From: UBA4732 sp002404095
Lineage (GTDB): Bacteria > Planctomycetota > Planctomycetia > Gemmatales > Gemmataceae
Assembly (NCBI GenBank): GCA_036783645.1
Contig: DAIPWT010000001.1
Span: 104,180 to 168,179, forward strand
Direction of reading: 5' to 3'
DNA length: 64,000 bases
A program made the translations under genes and the position numbers. This document shows positions 44,089-52,376 of the stretch, piece by piece. The notes beneath the pieces were generated by a model. That model was given only the letters and a program-made list of their open reading frames with translations. It had not been told where the DNA came from and did not search any database. Every line of letters begins with the position of its first letter. Position 1 is the first letter of the stretch.

Positions 44089-44778
44089 TCAGCTCTGCCC
44101 GGCCGTCGCAGGCGTTTTCGCGTCGATGTGTTCATTGACGTAGGTGCGCCGTTTACGCCAGAAGTTGGCCATCCGCCAGGCGATATATCCGGTTTTTTCG
44201 GTGAACGACAGGTTCTTCCATTGGTCGCGGATGTAGTTTTCCATTTCCTCCGTGATTTGCGGATTCATGATGCGCCAGCGGTGGTCCGGATTGCGAAAAT
44301 CGAGCAGCAAAACGACGCGCTCCGTCGTGCCGCGGTTCCAGACTTCGTGTTCGGTGGCGTCGCAGAAGAGTGTGACTTTGCCCTCTTCCCATTTCCGCGT
44401 TTCCGAGCCTACGCGCATTTCGCAGCCGTCGTTTACGATTAGTCCAAGGTGTGTGCGTAAAACGTATTGCGCCCATTTGCCATAGCCGACGTGCGGCTTA
44501 ATGTGCGTACCAGGAGCCAGGCGCGAAAAACCCGCCATGGACAAGCCGGGAATTTGCTCAATCAGCTTAGTCGTTTTCGGGCAGCGCTCGCAGTTTTTCA
44601 GGCGCTTGACGCCGAAGCCGTAAAGCCCATAGGTGTCCCAGCGGCCGTCGTATATTTTGTTTTCCGGCCAGGCGTGCATATCCGGGTTATTCGCCACCGC
44701 TTGGTACTCGGCCAGAATGTCTTTCCAGTTGTCTTCCAAAACGCGGAGGAACGGATACTTTTCTTTGGACTGATACAT
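44089..44778 (-). CDS. Aspartyl/asparaginyl beta-hydroxylase-like dioxygenase
   Basis: 229 residues, 2-oxoglutarate/Fe(II) enzyme of the Asp/Asn hydroxylase family. Core: MAGFSRLAPGTHIKPHVGYG, VLRTHLGLIVNDGCEMRVGS, KVTLFCDATEHEVWNRGTTE, RVVLLLDF. Likely iron ligands are His96 (of H92/H96) and His144; Arg154 should bind 2-oxoglutarate. No membrane helix, unlike the animal enzyme. The substrate in bacteria is unknown; lipid-modifying members (LpxO) are related but have an N-terminal membrane helix, which is absent here. Confidence 0.9.
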   Translation of the reverse strand: MYQSKEKYPFLRVLEDNWKDILAEYQAVANNPDMHAWPENKIYDGRWDTYGLYGFGVKRLKNCERCPKTTKLIEQIPGLSMAGFSRLAPGTHIKPHVGYGKWAQYVLRTHLGLIVNDGCEMRVGSETRKWEEGKVTLFCDATEHEVWNRGTTERVVLLLDFRNPDHRWRIMNPQITEEMENYIRDQWKNLSFTEKTGYIAWRMANFWRKRRTYVNEHIDAKTPATAGQS

Positions 44779-44911
44779 GGTGTGGCGCTCCGAAAAAGGT
44801 GAATACTGAGTTCAGTTATAGGCAATGCCTCCTACATTTTTCCACGAGGATCGTGAATCCATCCATTGAACTGCTAGCCATTTTATATAGCTCATCCAAA
44901 CAGCGGCCATA

Positions 44912-46303
44912 TCATTCAGGAGGCGGTAGGTCCACGTCTTTGCCGTCCAGGGCGCGGAGGAACAGGACCAGCGCCTCGCGTTCGGGCGCCAGCAGGTCGC
45001 GTTTCTGCAACTCGGGATCGAGGTACTCATTTCTCTGGCCGCCGTCCGTGTGGAATTGGAGCGCCTCTTCCAGCGTCGCGGCCGAGCCGTCGTGGAAGTA
45101 CGGGGCCGTATGCGACAGGCCGCGGAGCGTTGGCGTCTTGTAGGCGCCGATGAGACGGCCTTCCTTTTCGCCAACCGGCAGCGAAGCAAACCGGCCCGGC
45201 TCCTCGCCCGGATCAAACTTGTTGAAACCGACGCCGAGATTATGGAAACGTCCGTCGGTGAATTCGCGCCCGCCGTGACAGAGGATACAGCCGGTCTTAT
45301 GCTCTTCAAGGTCATTAAAGAGCCGATAACCCCTGTATATCTTCCTGGCCGCGTCGGCTTTGGTTTTTTCGTCGATTTTGAGATCCTTCAAGGCGGCCCC
45401 ATCGAGCGCTTTTTCGTAATGCTCGACCTTCAACTCGGAGGAGTGGTCCGCAACCTGTGCCGCCAGGGCGCGGTCGTGGACGGAATCGCCGGCCAGCAGC
45501 GTGCGCATGTACGTCGCCAAAGCCTTGCCGACCGCGTCTTGCGTCGGCAGCGTTCCGAAAGCACTGAGGAACCGATGTTCGTATTCAAACCGCCGCGCCC
45601 GTAGCCGGCCGACGGCGCCGCTCCAGACGTGACGGAACGCCGTCCCCTTGGCCGGCGCGGTTTCATCGTCCATCGTGCGCTGTACCACTTCTTCTAGGAC
45701 GCCGGCCCGGCCGTCCCAGAACTGCCGGCCGTTGTAGACGCAGTTGACCAGCGTTGGCGTGTTGAGGCCGTAATGGTCGCGGGCGTTGTCGGCGAAGCCG
45801 GTGTGGGAGTCGTGGCAGGTCGCGCATGATTCACCGGCGCTATCGGTGAGCCATTTCTTGTCGTAGAAAAGCCGACGGCCAAGCTCCCATTTGTGAAGCG
45901 TCGGCGGGTTGGACGACGGAATGGAATGACGCGGGTCGTCGAGGCCGGCGGGCACTTTGACTTTTACGACCGCTTTAGATGCGGCTAGCGCCACGGCCGC
46001 GACAGGCCCCAGCGTCAAGACAGCGGCGGCCCGCTCCTTCTCCGTCAACGGCGGGTTCCAAAGCCTCCTCAATTTCGCCCATTCAGGACCGTCTGTTTCG
46101 TGAATGAACTCGATGGGCGCATCGGATTGAATCTCCTGCGGCCGTGGGTTCATCCATACGATGTCCTGTTCCACGGCCCTCGGCGCCTCAACAGCGGCCT
46201 TGGTTGGCTCCGGCGTCGGTTCCGGTTTTTCGTAATGCACCGCCGGCTGACAGCCGGCTGACAGTAGGATCGCGGAAACCGCCCAGAGACGACGCATGAC
46301 CAT
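44912..46303 (-). CDS. Di-haem cytochrome c peroxidase/MauG family lipoprotein
   Basis: 463 residues. Lipoprotein-type signal (LWAVSAILLSAGC), so it is exported and anchored. Two haem c motifs: CATCH at 160-164 and CILCH at 339-343. Typical peroxidase blocks are GRRLFYDKKWLTDSAGESCA, NTPTLVNCVYNGRQFWDGRA, GLSHTAPYFHDGSAATLEEA. The family reduces peroxide or carries out other oxidations with electrons from small carriers. A ferredoxin gene directly upstream on the same strand may be related, though ferredoxin is cytosolic. An in-frame ATG two codons later is an alternative start. Confidence 0.92.
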   Translation of the reverse strand: MVMRRLWAVSAILLSAGCQPAVHYEKPEPTPEPTKAAVEAPRAVEQDIVWMNPRPQEIQSDAPIEFIHETDGPEWAKLRRLWNPPLTEKERAAAVLTLGPVAAVALAASKAVVKVKVPAGLDDPRHSIPSSNPPTLHKWELGRRLFYDKKWLTDSAGESCATCHDSHTGFADNARDHYGLNTPTLVNCVYNGRQFWDGRAGVLEEVVQRTMDDETAPAKGTAFRHVWSGAVGRLRARRFEYEHRFLSAFGTLPTQDAVGKALATYMRTLLAGDSVHDRALAAQVADHSSELKVEHYEKALDGAALKDLKIDEKTKADAARKIYRGYRLFNDLEEHKTGCILCHGGREFTDGRFHNLGVGFNKFDPGEEPGRFASLPVGEKEGRLIGAYKTPTLRGLSHTAPYFHDGSAATLEEALQFHTDGGQRNEYLDPELQKRDLLAPEREALVLFLRALDGKDVDLPPPE

Positions 46304-46330
46304 TCCTTTCCTTGATCAGACCCGCACCGC

Positions 46331-46711
46331 CTATTTTTTGACAACCGCCGCCCGTTGTTCGATGGACAGGTCCGCCAACATCCTGGCCACGGCCGTGAGA
46401 CGTTCCTGGTTCTTGGCGACGTATTCCGGCGGCCCGCCCTTGACGGCGACGTGGTCGGCGATGGTCGGCGAATCGACCATGTCGATGGCGTCCCACGGGC
46501 ACCAGCGTTCGCATAGCGAACAGCCGATGCAACGCTCCAGGTCGATATCGACGAAGGATTGCAACGACGGCTGCCCCTCGCCGGGCACTTTGTAGATGCA
46601 ATCGACGGGACAGACTTCAATGCAGGCTTCGCAGCCGGTGCAGTTGTCGGCCCGCACGACGGCCAGTTCCTTGGGGAGCTTCTTGCGAGCCTTGCCGGCG
46701 CCTTTGGCCAT
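46331..46711 (-). CDS. Ferredoxin with two [4Fe-4S] clusters
   Basis: 126 residues. Two full cluster motifs: C24/C27/C30 with C34-Pro, and C61/C64/C67 with C71-Pro, linked crosswise as in bacterial 2[4Fe-4S] ferredoxins. The extra Cys38 after C34 may be accidental. The start (AAGGG 10-14 bases upstream) gives a short basic N-terminus. The C-terminal helix (AKNQERLTAVARMLADLSIE) is an extension not found in minimal ferredoxins. Electron-transfer partner unknown. Confidence 0.92.
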   Translation of the reverse strand: MAKGAGKARKKLPKELAVVRADNCTGCEACIEVCPVDCIYKVPGEGQPSLQSFVDIDLERCIGCSLCERWCPWDAIDMVDSPTIADHVAVKGGPPEYVAKNQERLTAVARMLADLSIEQRAAVVKK

Positions 46712-46760
46712 GTGTGAAACCCTTATTGCGGTGCGTGGAAACCTAGTGCCATGATAATTA

Positions 46761-48194
46761 CTAACCCGCCGGAACGCCAGTGTCCGCCGCGTCCTCCGGC
46801 AACACCGGCCGCGTTGCGTCGATGCCCAGCCAGAGAAACACGGCAACGACATAGAGGCCCGCGCAGATCCAGAAGTTGATCTGATAGCCGGGTAGTTCGG
46901 CCGCCTTGAGGTTGGCGGCATTCAACGCCGCCGGGTCAAGGCCGCGCGGCACGGCATAGGCGGCGTGCGACCAGTCGAGCAAGGCTCCTGTCAACCAGGC
47001 GGAGGCGGCGCCGCCCAGGTTGCCAATCATGTTCATGCAGCCAGCGACGATGGCCGCGTGCTTCTTGCCCACGTCCTGACAGGCGGCCCAAGCCGGTCCC
47101 ATTGCGAGGTCGTTGAAAAACCCTGCCAGCGCGATGGCCAGGGCGAACGTAAAGGCGGTGGGCGCAATAATGCAGGCCAGGCAGCAGGGAATGCAGGCCG
47201 CGTGGCCGAGCATCCCGTAGAGCCGGCGACCCCAACGGCGGTCGCCGGTGCGGCGGACGTAGCGGTCGGTCAGGTAGCCGCCCAGCAGACACGCCCCCGC
47301 CCCCAAGATGAGCGGCCCGCCTTTGTAGAGCTGCCCGAGCAAATCGTCGTCGGCCACGCCATGCTGCTGCTTGAGGTAGGCGGGCAGGTAGAACATGTTG
47401 AAGTACCAAGCGTAGGACATGCAGAAATACATCATGCAGAGAAACCAAAGGGTCGGGCTGAGGAGTATCCGCCAAGGGATGTCGCCGTGGGCGCGTTCGG
47501 CTTCGTGGCCGACGCTAGTGCGGATCAGGGCGAGTTCGGCCGCGCCGACGCTCGCCTTCTCCTCGGGCCGGTTGCGGAACCAGAAGACGAACAGGATGCA
47601 CCAGGCGACGCCCAGGCTGCCGAACAGCAAATACGCCGCCCGCCAGTGCAGCCCGCCGCGCGTGACCAGGACCATCCAAATCAGTGCCGTCAGGCCGCCC
47701 ATGAGCCGGCCGGACATCCACACCACCCCCTGCGCGAGGCCGCGCTCCTGGGCCGGGAACCAGTTGTGTAGAGCGCGAGTGATGTTCGGGTAGGCGCCCG
47801 CTTCCCCGATGCCGAATAGGAAACGGATGGCAACCAAGCCGGCGAACGGCAGAAGCACTAAGCCTGCGAAGTGGTAGCCGGCCAGCCCCGTCAGGGCGGT
47901 GAAAAACGACCACCAGAGGACTATGCGAATGAGTGTGCGCCGCGGCCCAAAGACGTCGCCGAGCCAGCCGGTCGGCACCTCGAAGAGCGCGTAGGCCAAG
48001 CTAAAGGCGAAAGCCGTCCATTTCAGGTCAGCCACGCTGTTAAAGCCGTAGGCCTCGCGAACAGGCTCCTGCGTCACGCCGATAGCGGCCCGGTCGAGGT
48101 AAGTAATCATCGACAGCGAGCAGGCGAAGGCGAGGACGCCATAGCGAACGTAAGTCGGCCGAACGGAGGAGGGCGGGGAGAGGTCGCGGTTCAT
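46761..48194 (-). CDS. MFS transporter, anion:cation symporter-like
   Basis: 477 residues with about 12 helices. The N-terminal pattern ITYLDRAAIGVTQEPVREAY, WTAFAFSLAYALFEVPTGWL, GDVFGPRRTLIRI and RFLFGIGEAGAYPNITRALH is typical of the ACS (hexuronate/glucarate/phthalate-type) MFS family, so a small organic anion is the likely substrate. ATG 48194 is chosen because it leaves the usual short cytosolic lead-in; a longer upstream frame adds a non-conserved 61 residues. It is divergent from the TPR gene. Confidence 0.88.
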   Translation of the reverse strand: MNRDLSPPSSVRPTYVRYGVLAFACSLSMITYLDRAAIGVTQEPVREAYGFNSVADLKWTAFAFSLAYALFEVPTGWLGDVFGPRRTLIRIVLWWSFFTALTGLAGYHFAGLVLLPFAGLVAIRFLFGIGEAGAYPNITRALHNWFPAQERGLAQGVVWMSGRLMGGLTALIWMVLVTRGGLHWRAAYLLFGSLGVAWCILFVFWFRNRPEEKASVGAAELALIRTSVGHEAERAHGDIPWRILLSPTLWFLCMMYFCMSYAWYFNMFYLPAYLKQQHGVADDDLLGQLYKGGPLILGAGACLLGGYLTDRYVRRTGDRRWGRRLYGMLGHAACIPCCLACIIAPTAFTFALAIALAGFFNDLAMGPAWAACQDVGKKHAAIVAGCMNMIGNLGGAASAWLTGALLDWSHAAYAVPRGLDPAALNAANLKAAELPGYQINFWICAGLYVVAVFLWLGIDATRPVLPEDAADTGVPAG

Positions 48195-48309
48195 GCGCTG
48201 CGCCGGTCCAGGGGACAATGGGCCTATCGCAACACTGTACGAACACGGCGGGGCGGGGGAAAGCGCAAATCCCGGAAGTCGCCGTGGCGTTATAGCCGCG
48301 GATTTCAGT

Positions 48310-48338
48310 TTGACGCGCCTCCCCGAACCCGACACAAT
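48310..48338 (+). promoter_or_regulatory. Possible sigma70-type promoter for the giant TPR gene
   Basis: TTGACG (48310-48315), a 17-base spacer and CACAAT (48333-48338), about 70 bases upstream of the ATG at 48407. The -35 matches 5 of 6 and the -10 4 of 6 bases of the consensus. GGGAG at 48393 is a plausible ribosome-binding site. Confidence 0.4.
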
Positions 48339-48406
48339 GCGAAAGTGATGTTCGTCCCGCCGCTTGGTTCGCCGCAACCTCCGATGGTCAACAGGGAGTT
48401 CCTGGA

Positions 48407-51400
48407 ATGCCCGCGCTTGCTACGGAAACGCTCGCCCGTTTGTTCGCCCTCAAGACGGTAGCGCTCGGCGCGTCCTTCTTCCTTGGCGCCACCGTGTTGA
48501 CGGCGCAGACGGTCACGCCCGACCAGGCCGCCGACATGCTCCTCACCAGCGCCAAGACCGCCTTCAACGCCAAGGATTACGCCTTCGCCGCCGGGCGTTT
48601 CCGCGAGTTCATGGCGAAGTACGGCAACCATAAAGATGCCCCCGCCGCGCGCTACGGCCTCGCCCTGTCACTCCTTGACGGGCCGGACAAGGACTACAAA
48701 GGCGCCGCCGAGCAACTACAATCGCTGGTCGGCTCTAAAGACGCTCCGGACTATCCGTTTTACGTTTACTACCTTGGCTTGGCGCAGCGCGGCGAAGGCG
48801 TCAAGGCGCTAGCGCAGATCGCCGCCAAGCCGCAAGAGGCGCCTCAACTCAAGGACTTTGCGCGCGGCCGTTTTGAGGAAGCGACCAAGCAGTTCACCAT
48901 GGCCGTCGCCGTCTTCACCGCCCGCGTCAAAGCTCCCGACGCCGACGCCAAGGAGTTGCCCATTGATCTGGAATGGGCCGCGCGCGCGCGCTGCGACCTG
49001 GCCGAAATGCGGCTGCGTCTGCTCAAGCCCAAGGAAGCGCGCGATGCGGTCGCCCCGTTGATTGAGGACAAAATTTTTGCTAAAAGTCGCTATTACGGCC
49101 TTGGCCTCTACTACCACGGCTTTGCCTCATTCCAGCTGAAAGACGACCTCGCGGCCGGCAAATCGCTCAGCCAGCTTACGCCGTTCACGGACCCGGTTTT
49201 CGGCGCCCACGCCCGCTATCTCCTGGCCCGCGTCTACCACCAAGACCCCGCCAACAATCAACGTCAGGAAGCGATGCAGCAGTACTTGGGTGTTACCGAC
49301 GACTACGCCAAGCAAAAGCAAATCGCCGCCGAGACGCTCAAACAGCCCGACCGCTTCAAGAACGATCCCGACGAGAAAGTCCGTCTTGAAGCGCTCGTGC
49401 GCGGCCCCGCGCCTGACTACGTCGCCCGCGCCGGCTTCTTCCTGGGCGTCATGCAATACGAGGACGGCAAGTTCGCCGACGCGCTTACCCACTTCACGGC
49501 GTTCGTCCAACAGTTCCCCGGTTCGCCGCTGACGACCGAGGCCCAGCTACGGCAGGGTTTTTGCCAAGTGCAACTGAAACAGTTCGCGGAGGCCCAGAAG
49601 ACCTTGCAACCGCTTGTGGACAAAGAAGTCCGCCTGGCCGATCAGTGTCTATTGTGGATCGGCAAAGCCCAGGTTGGCGCCGCCGATCCGGCCAAGGGAC
49701 CGGCTTATGAACAGGCTTTGAAGGCGGCCCAGGACACGCTCCGTAAAGCGGCCGAGCGCGCCCAAAACCTCGCCAACACCGACCCGGAGGCGCGCACGCG
49801 CCGCGGCGAAGCGCTCCTCGAATTGGCCGATGCGCAACAGCTCGCCAAGCAGTTCCGCGAAGCCGCCGCCACGTACAACCAGATCCTCAATGAGAAGTTG
49901 CTGCCACAACGCGATGACGAGTTGGTCCAGGATTTGGCCGCGGCGCTTCATCTAGCCGGCGACTATGCGGAGTCGGACAAGGCATGTGTGCGCTTCCGCG
50001 ACGCCTATCCGAAAAGTACGCTTTTGCCCGCCATGCTCTTCCGTTACGCCGAGAACGCCTATTTCAGCGCGTTGGCCGCCGAAAAGCTGCCGAGCGCGCC
50101 TGACCGTCAGCGCGAGACGGCCAAGTGGCTCGATGAAACGATCAAGCGCTATCAGGCCGTAATCGAAAAGTACCCGGAAGCCGTCCACGTTAACCTGGCG
50201 CGCTACGGCCTCGGAATGGCGTATTACCAAAAAGGCGATCTGGAAAAGGCGCGAGAGTTTTTAGAGGCGATTCCGGTCGGCGACCGGGCCGGCGACCTCG
50301 CGGTCGTGCCCTACCAACTGGCCGATATTTTAATTCGCCTGGCGCCGGCGAAGACCGACGACGCGATCCTGGCCGGCAAGCTGGAAGAGTCGATGCGAAC
50401 CGCCGGCGAACTGCTAGAGAGTTTCGCGGCCTCGCAACCGACCGGGCCGCAGACGCCGGACGCCTTACTCAAGCTCGGTTATTGCCACCAGAAGTTGGCC
50501 GGTGTGCTGGCGCAGCCGCCGGAGCAGGCCAAGGAACTCGCGGCAGCCCGCGCCGCCTATGAGCAACTGTTGCAGCGATTTCCGCAGAGCGCGCAGTTCC
50601 CTCAAGCCACTTTTGAGAGGGCGAAATGTCTGGCCCAGCAAAAGGACGTCAACGGCGCCGTCAATGAGCTGCGCCGCTTTACCAATACCGACGCACTCAA
50701 GAACGCCCCGATCGCGCCGATGGCGCTGTTGGAATTAGCGACGCTGTTACGCTCTCAAAATCAGCCGATCCCCGCCGCCGACGTTCTCGCGCAATGTCGG
50801 CAACAGTGGGAGGCGAAGTTGCAGGCCGATCCCGTGCGGGCCGGCTGGGTTCCACTGCTCCAATACCATCACGGCGTAGCCCTGCGTGAGGCCGGCAAAC
50901 GGGCGGAGGCGCGGGCCGTCTTTGATCTCGTGGCCAAACAGGCGGCGGATCGTCCCGAGGCCGCGGAGGCGGCCCTGCGTTTGGGCCAGTGCCTCAAGGA
51001 CGACGGTCAGCAGAAGATCGCCGACGCCGGCAAACGGCTGGCGACCGCAAATCTCAGGCCCGAAGAAATCGCCGCCGCGCAGAAAATGAAGGATGAAGGC
51101 GTGAAGGATCTGCGCGATTCCGTGCAATACTTGAGTGCCCAAGCCGACCAGTTAAAGCAAAAGCAACCGGCGTCCGAGGCCCGCGCCCGCATGTTGTATG
51201 AGGCGGCTTGGTCGTGCCGAGTGCTGGCTGACCTGGAAGTACAGGCCGCGCGTGAAAAACTCCAACAAGACCTCTGGCAGAAACTTAAAGAGGAGATGGC
51301 AAAGAAAACGCCGCCGGGTCGTCAACCGCCGTCCGTAGCGGCGCCAGTCGTTGCGCTCAGCGCCGTGCCGCCCCAGCCTTCGGAAGTTCAGGCCCGCGCT

Positions 51401-52267
51401 CTCTATCAGGCGCTGATCGCGGCTTTCCCCGATCTCGCCATCAGCGTGGACGCGCGTTTCGAGTTAGCCGAATTGCAATCCGACCGCGGGCAACACGACG
51501 CCGCGATTAAGGAGTTGCAAGAGGCGCTCGATAAGGAGCCGTCGCCAGAGCTGACCGACAAGGTGCGCGTACGACTAGGCGCCGCTTTGTTGGCGAAAGG
51601 CGACGCCAAAAAGGCGTTGGATCAGTTGACGCCGATCGTCAACAACCCTAAGAGCGCGATGTGTGCGCAAGCGACCTATCGTGCCGGCGAATGTCAGCTT
51701 CAGTTGGGCAAGGCGGACGAGGCGATCAAGCTGCTGGCCGTGTTCCGCGACAAAGGAGAGTTTCAAAATCTGCCTGGCCTGACCGATCGCGCCCTGTTGC
51801 GTCTCGGCTTTGCCCTAGCGCAGCTCAAGCAATGGGAACCGAGCCGGCAAGCGTATGAGCAGGTATTCAATCGCTTCGCCAACGGCCCGTGGGCGGCGGA
51901 CGCTCGCTACGGCGCCGCCTGGGCGCAGCAGAGCCAGGGGCGCTACGACGACGCCGTGAACCTCTACAATCAAGTGGCGGCGACGACGGCGACCGAGCTG
52001 GGGGCGCGGGCGCAGTTGAACATCGGCCAATGTCGGCTCGCGCAGAAGCGGTATCCGGAGGCGGCGACGGCGTTGCTGGTGGTGCCCTTCACCTACGACT
52101 ATCCGAACCTGAGCGCGTTGGCCTTGCTGGAAGCGTCGCGGGCCTTCGCGGAGAACAAACAGGCGGACATGGCCGTCAGGCTGTTGGAGCGGGTGATCCA
52201 GGACCACCCCGACACCGAACACGCGGAAGCGGCGAAGAAGCGATTGGCCGAGTTGAAAAAGGGATGA
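48407..52267 (+). CDS. Giant exported TPR-repeat protein
   Basis: 1286 residues. The signal peptide is LKTVALGASFFLGATVLTAQ. Almost the whole of the rest is tetratricopeptide or Sel1-like helical repeats (for example KTAFNAKDYAFAAGRFREFM, EAAATYNQILNEKLLPQRDD, EARAVFDLVAKQAADRPEAA, GRYDDAVNLYNQVAATTATE). Similar to outer-membrane-assembly and gliding TPR proteins in style, but no specific family was recognised. Probably a periplasmic or surface scaffold. The reading frame is intact. It precedes a family C palindrome. Confidence 0.87.
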   Translation: MPALATETLARLFALKTVALGASFFLGATVLTAQTVTPDQAADMLLTSAKTAFNAKDYAFAAGRFREFMAKYGNHKDAPAARYGLALSLLDGPDKDYKGAAEQLQSLVGSKDAPDYPFYVYYLGLAQRGEGVKALAQIAAKPQEAPQLKDFARGRFEEATKQFTMAVAVFTARVKAPDADAKELPIDLEWAARARCDLAEMRLRLLKPKEARDAVAPLIEDKIFAKSRYYGLGLYYHGFASFQLKDDLAAGKSLSQLTPFTDPVFGAHARYLLARVYHQDPANNQRQEAMQQYLGVTDDYAKQKQIAAETLKQPDRFKNDPDEKVRLEALVRGPAPDYVARAGFFLGVMQYEDGKFADALTHFTAFVQQFPGSPLTTEAQLRQGFCQVQLKQFAEAQKTLQPLVDKEVRLADQCLLWIGKAQVGAADPAKGPAYEQALKAAQDTLRKAAERAQNLANTDPEARTRRGEALLELADAQQLAKQFREAAATYNQILNEKLLPQRDDELVQDLAAALHLAGDYAESDKACVRFRDAYPKSTLLPAMLFRYAENAYFSALAAEKLPSAPDRQRETAKWLDETIKRYQAVIEKYPEAVHVNLARYGLGMAYYQKGDLEKAREFLEAIPVGDRAGDLAVVPYQLADILIRLAPAKTDDAILAGKLEESMRTAGELLESFAASQPTGPQTPDALLKLGYCHQKLAGVLAQPPEQAKELAAARAAYEQLLQRFPQSAQFPQATFERAKCLAQQKDVNGAVNELRRFTNTDALKNAPIAPMALLELATLLRSQNQPIPAADVLAQCRQQWEAKLQADPVRAGWVPLLQYHHGVALREAGKRAEARAVFDLVAKQAADRPEAAEAALRLGQCLKDDGQQKIADAGKRLATANLRPEEIAAAQKMKDEGVKDLRDSVQYLSAQADQLKQKQPASEARARMLYEAAWSCRVLADLEVQAAREKLQQDLWQKLKEEMAKKTPPGRQPPSVAAPVVALSAVPPQPSEVQARALYQALIAAFPDLAISVDARFELAELQSDRGQHDAAIKELQEALDKEPSPELTDKVRVRLGAALLAKGDAKKALDQLTPIVNNPKSAMCAQATYRAGECQLQLGKADEAIKLLAVFRDKGEFQNLPGLTDRALLRLGFALAQLKQWEPSRQAYEQVFNRFANGPWAADARYGAAWAQQSQGRYDDAVNLYNQVAATTATELGARAQLNIGQCRLAQKRYPEAATALLVVPFTYDYPNLSALALLEASRAFAENKQADMAVRLLERVIQDHPDTEHAEAAKKRLAELKKG

Positions 52268-52277
52268 CGATCCCATC

Positions 52278-52340
52278 GTTTAGCCGCGACCCGAAGGGGA
52301 GCGCGGGCGAGACGCGCTCCCCTTCGGGTCGCGGCTAAAC
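52278..52340. repeat. Palindromic element, family C (perfect copy)
   Basis: Perfect 28-bp arms (GTTTAGCCGCGACCCGAAGG...; 52278-52305 and 52313-52340), 7-base loop, 11 bases after the TPR stop. Confidence 0.93.
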
Positions 52341-52376
52341 AATGCGATTTATGTATGGTGCGCAACGGAGAATTCC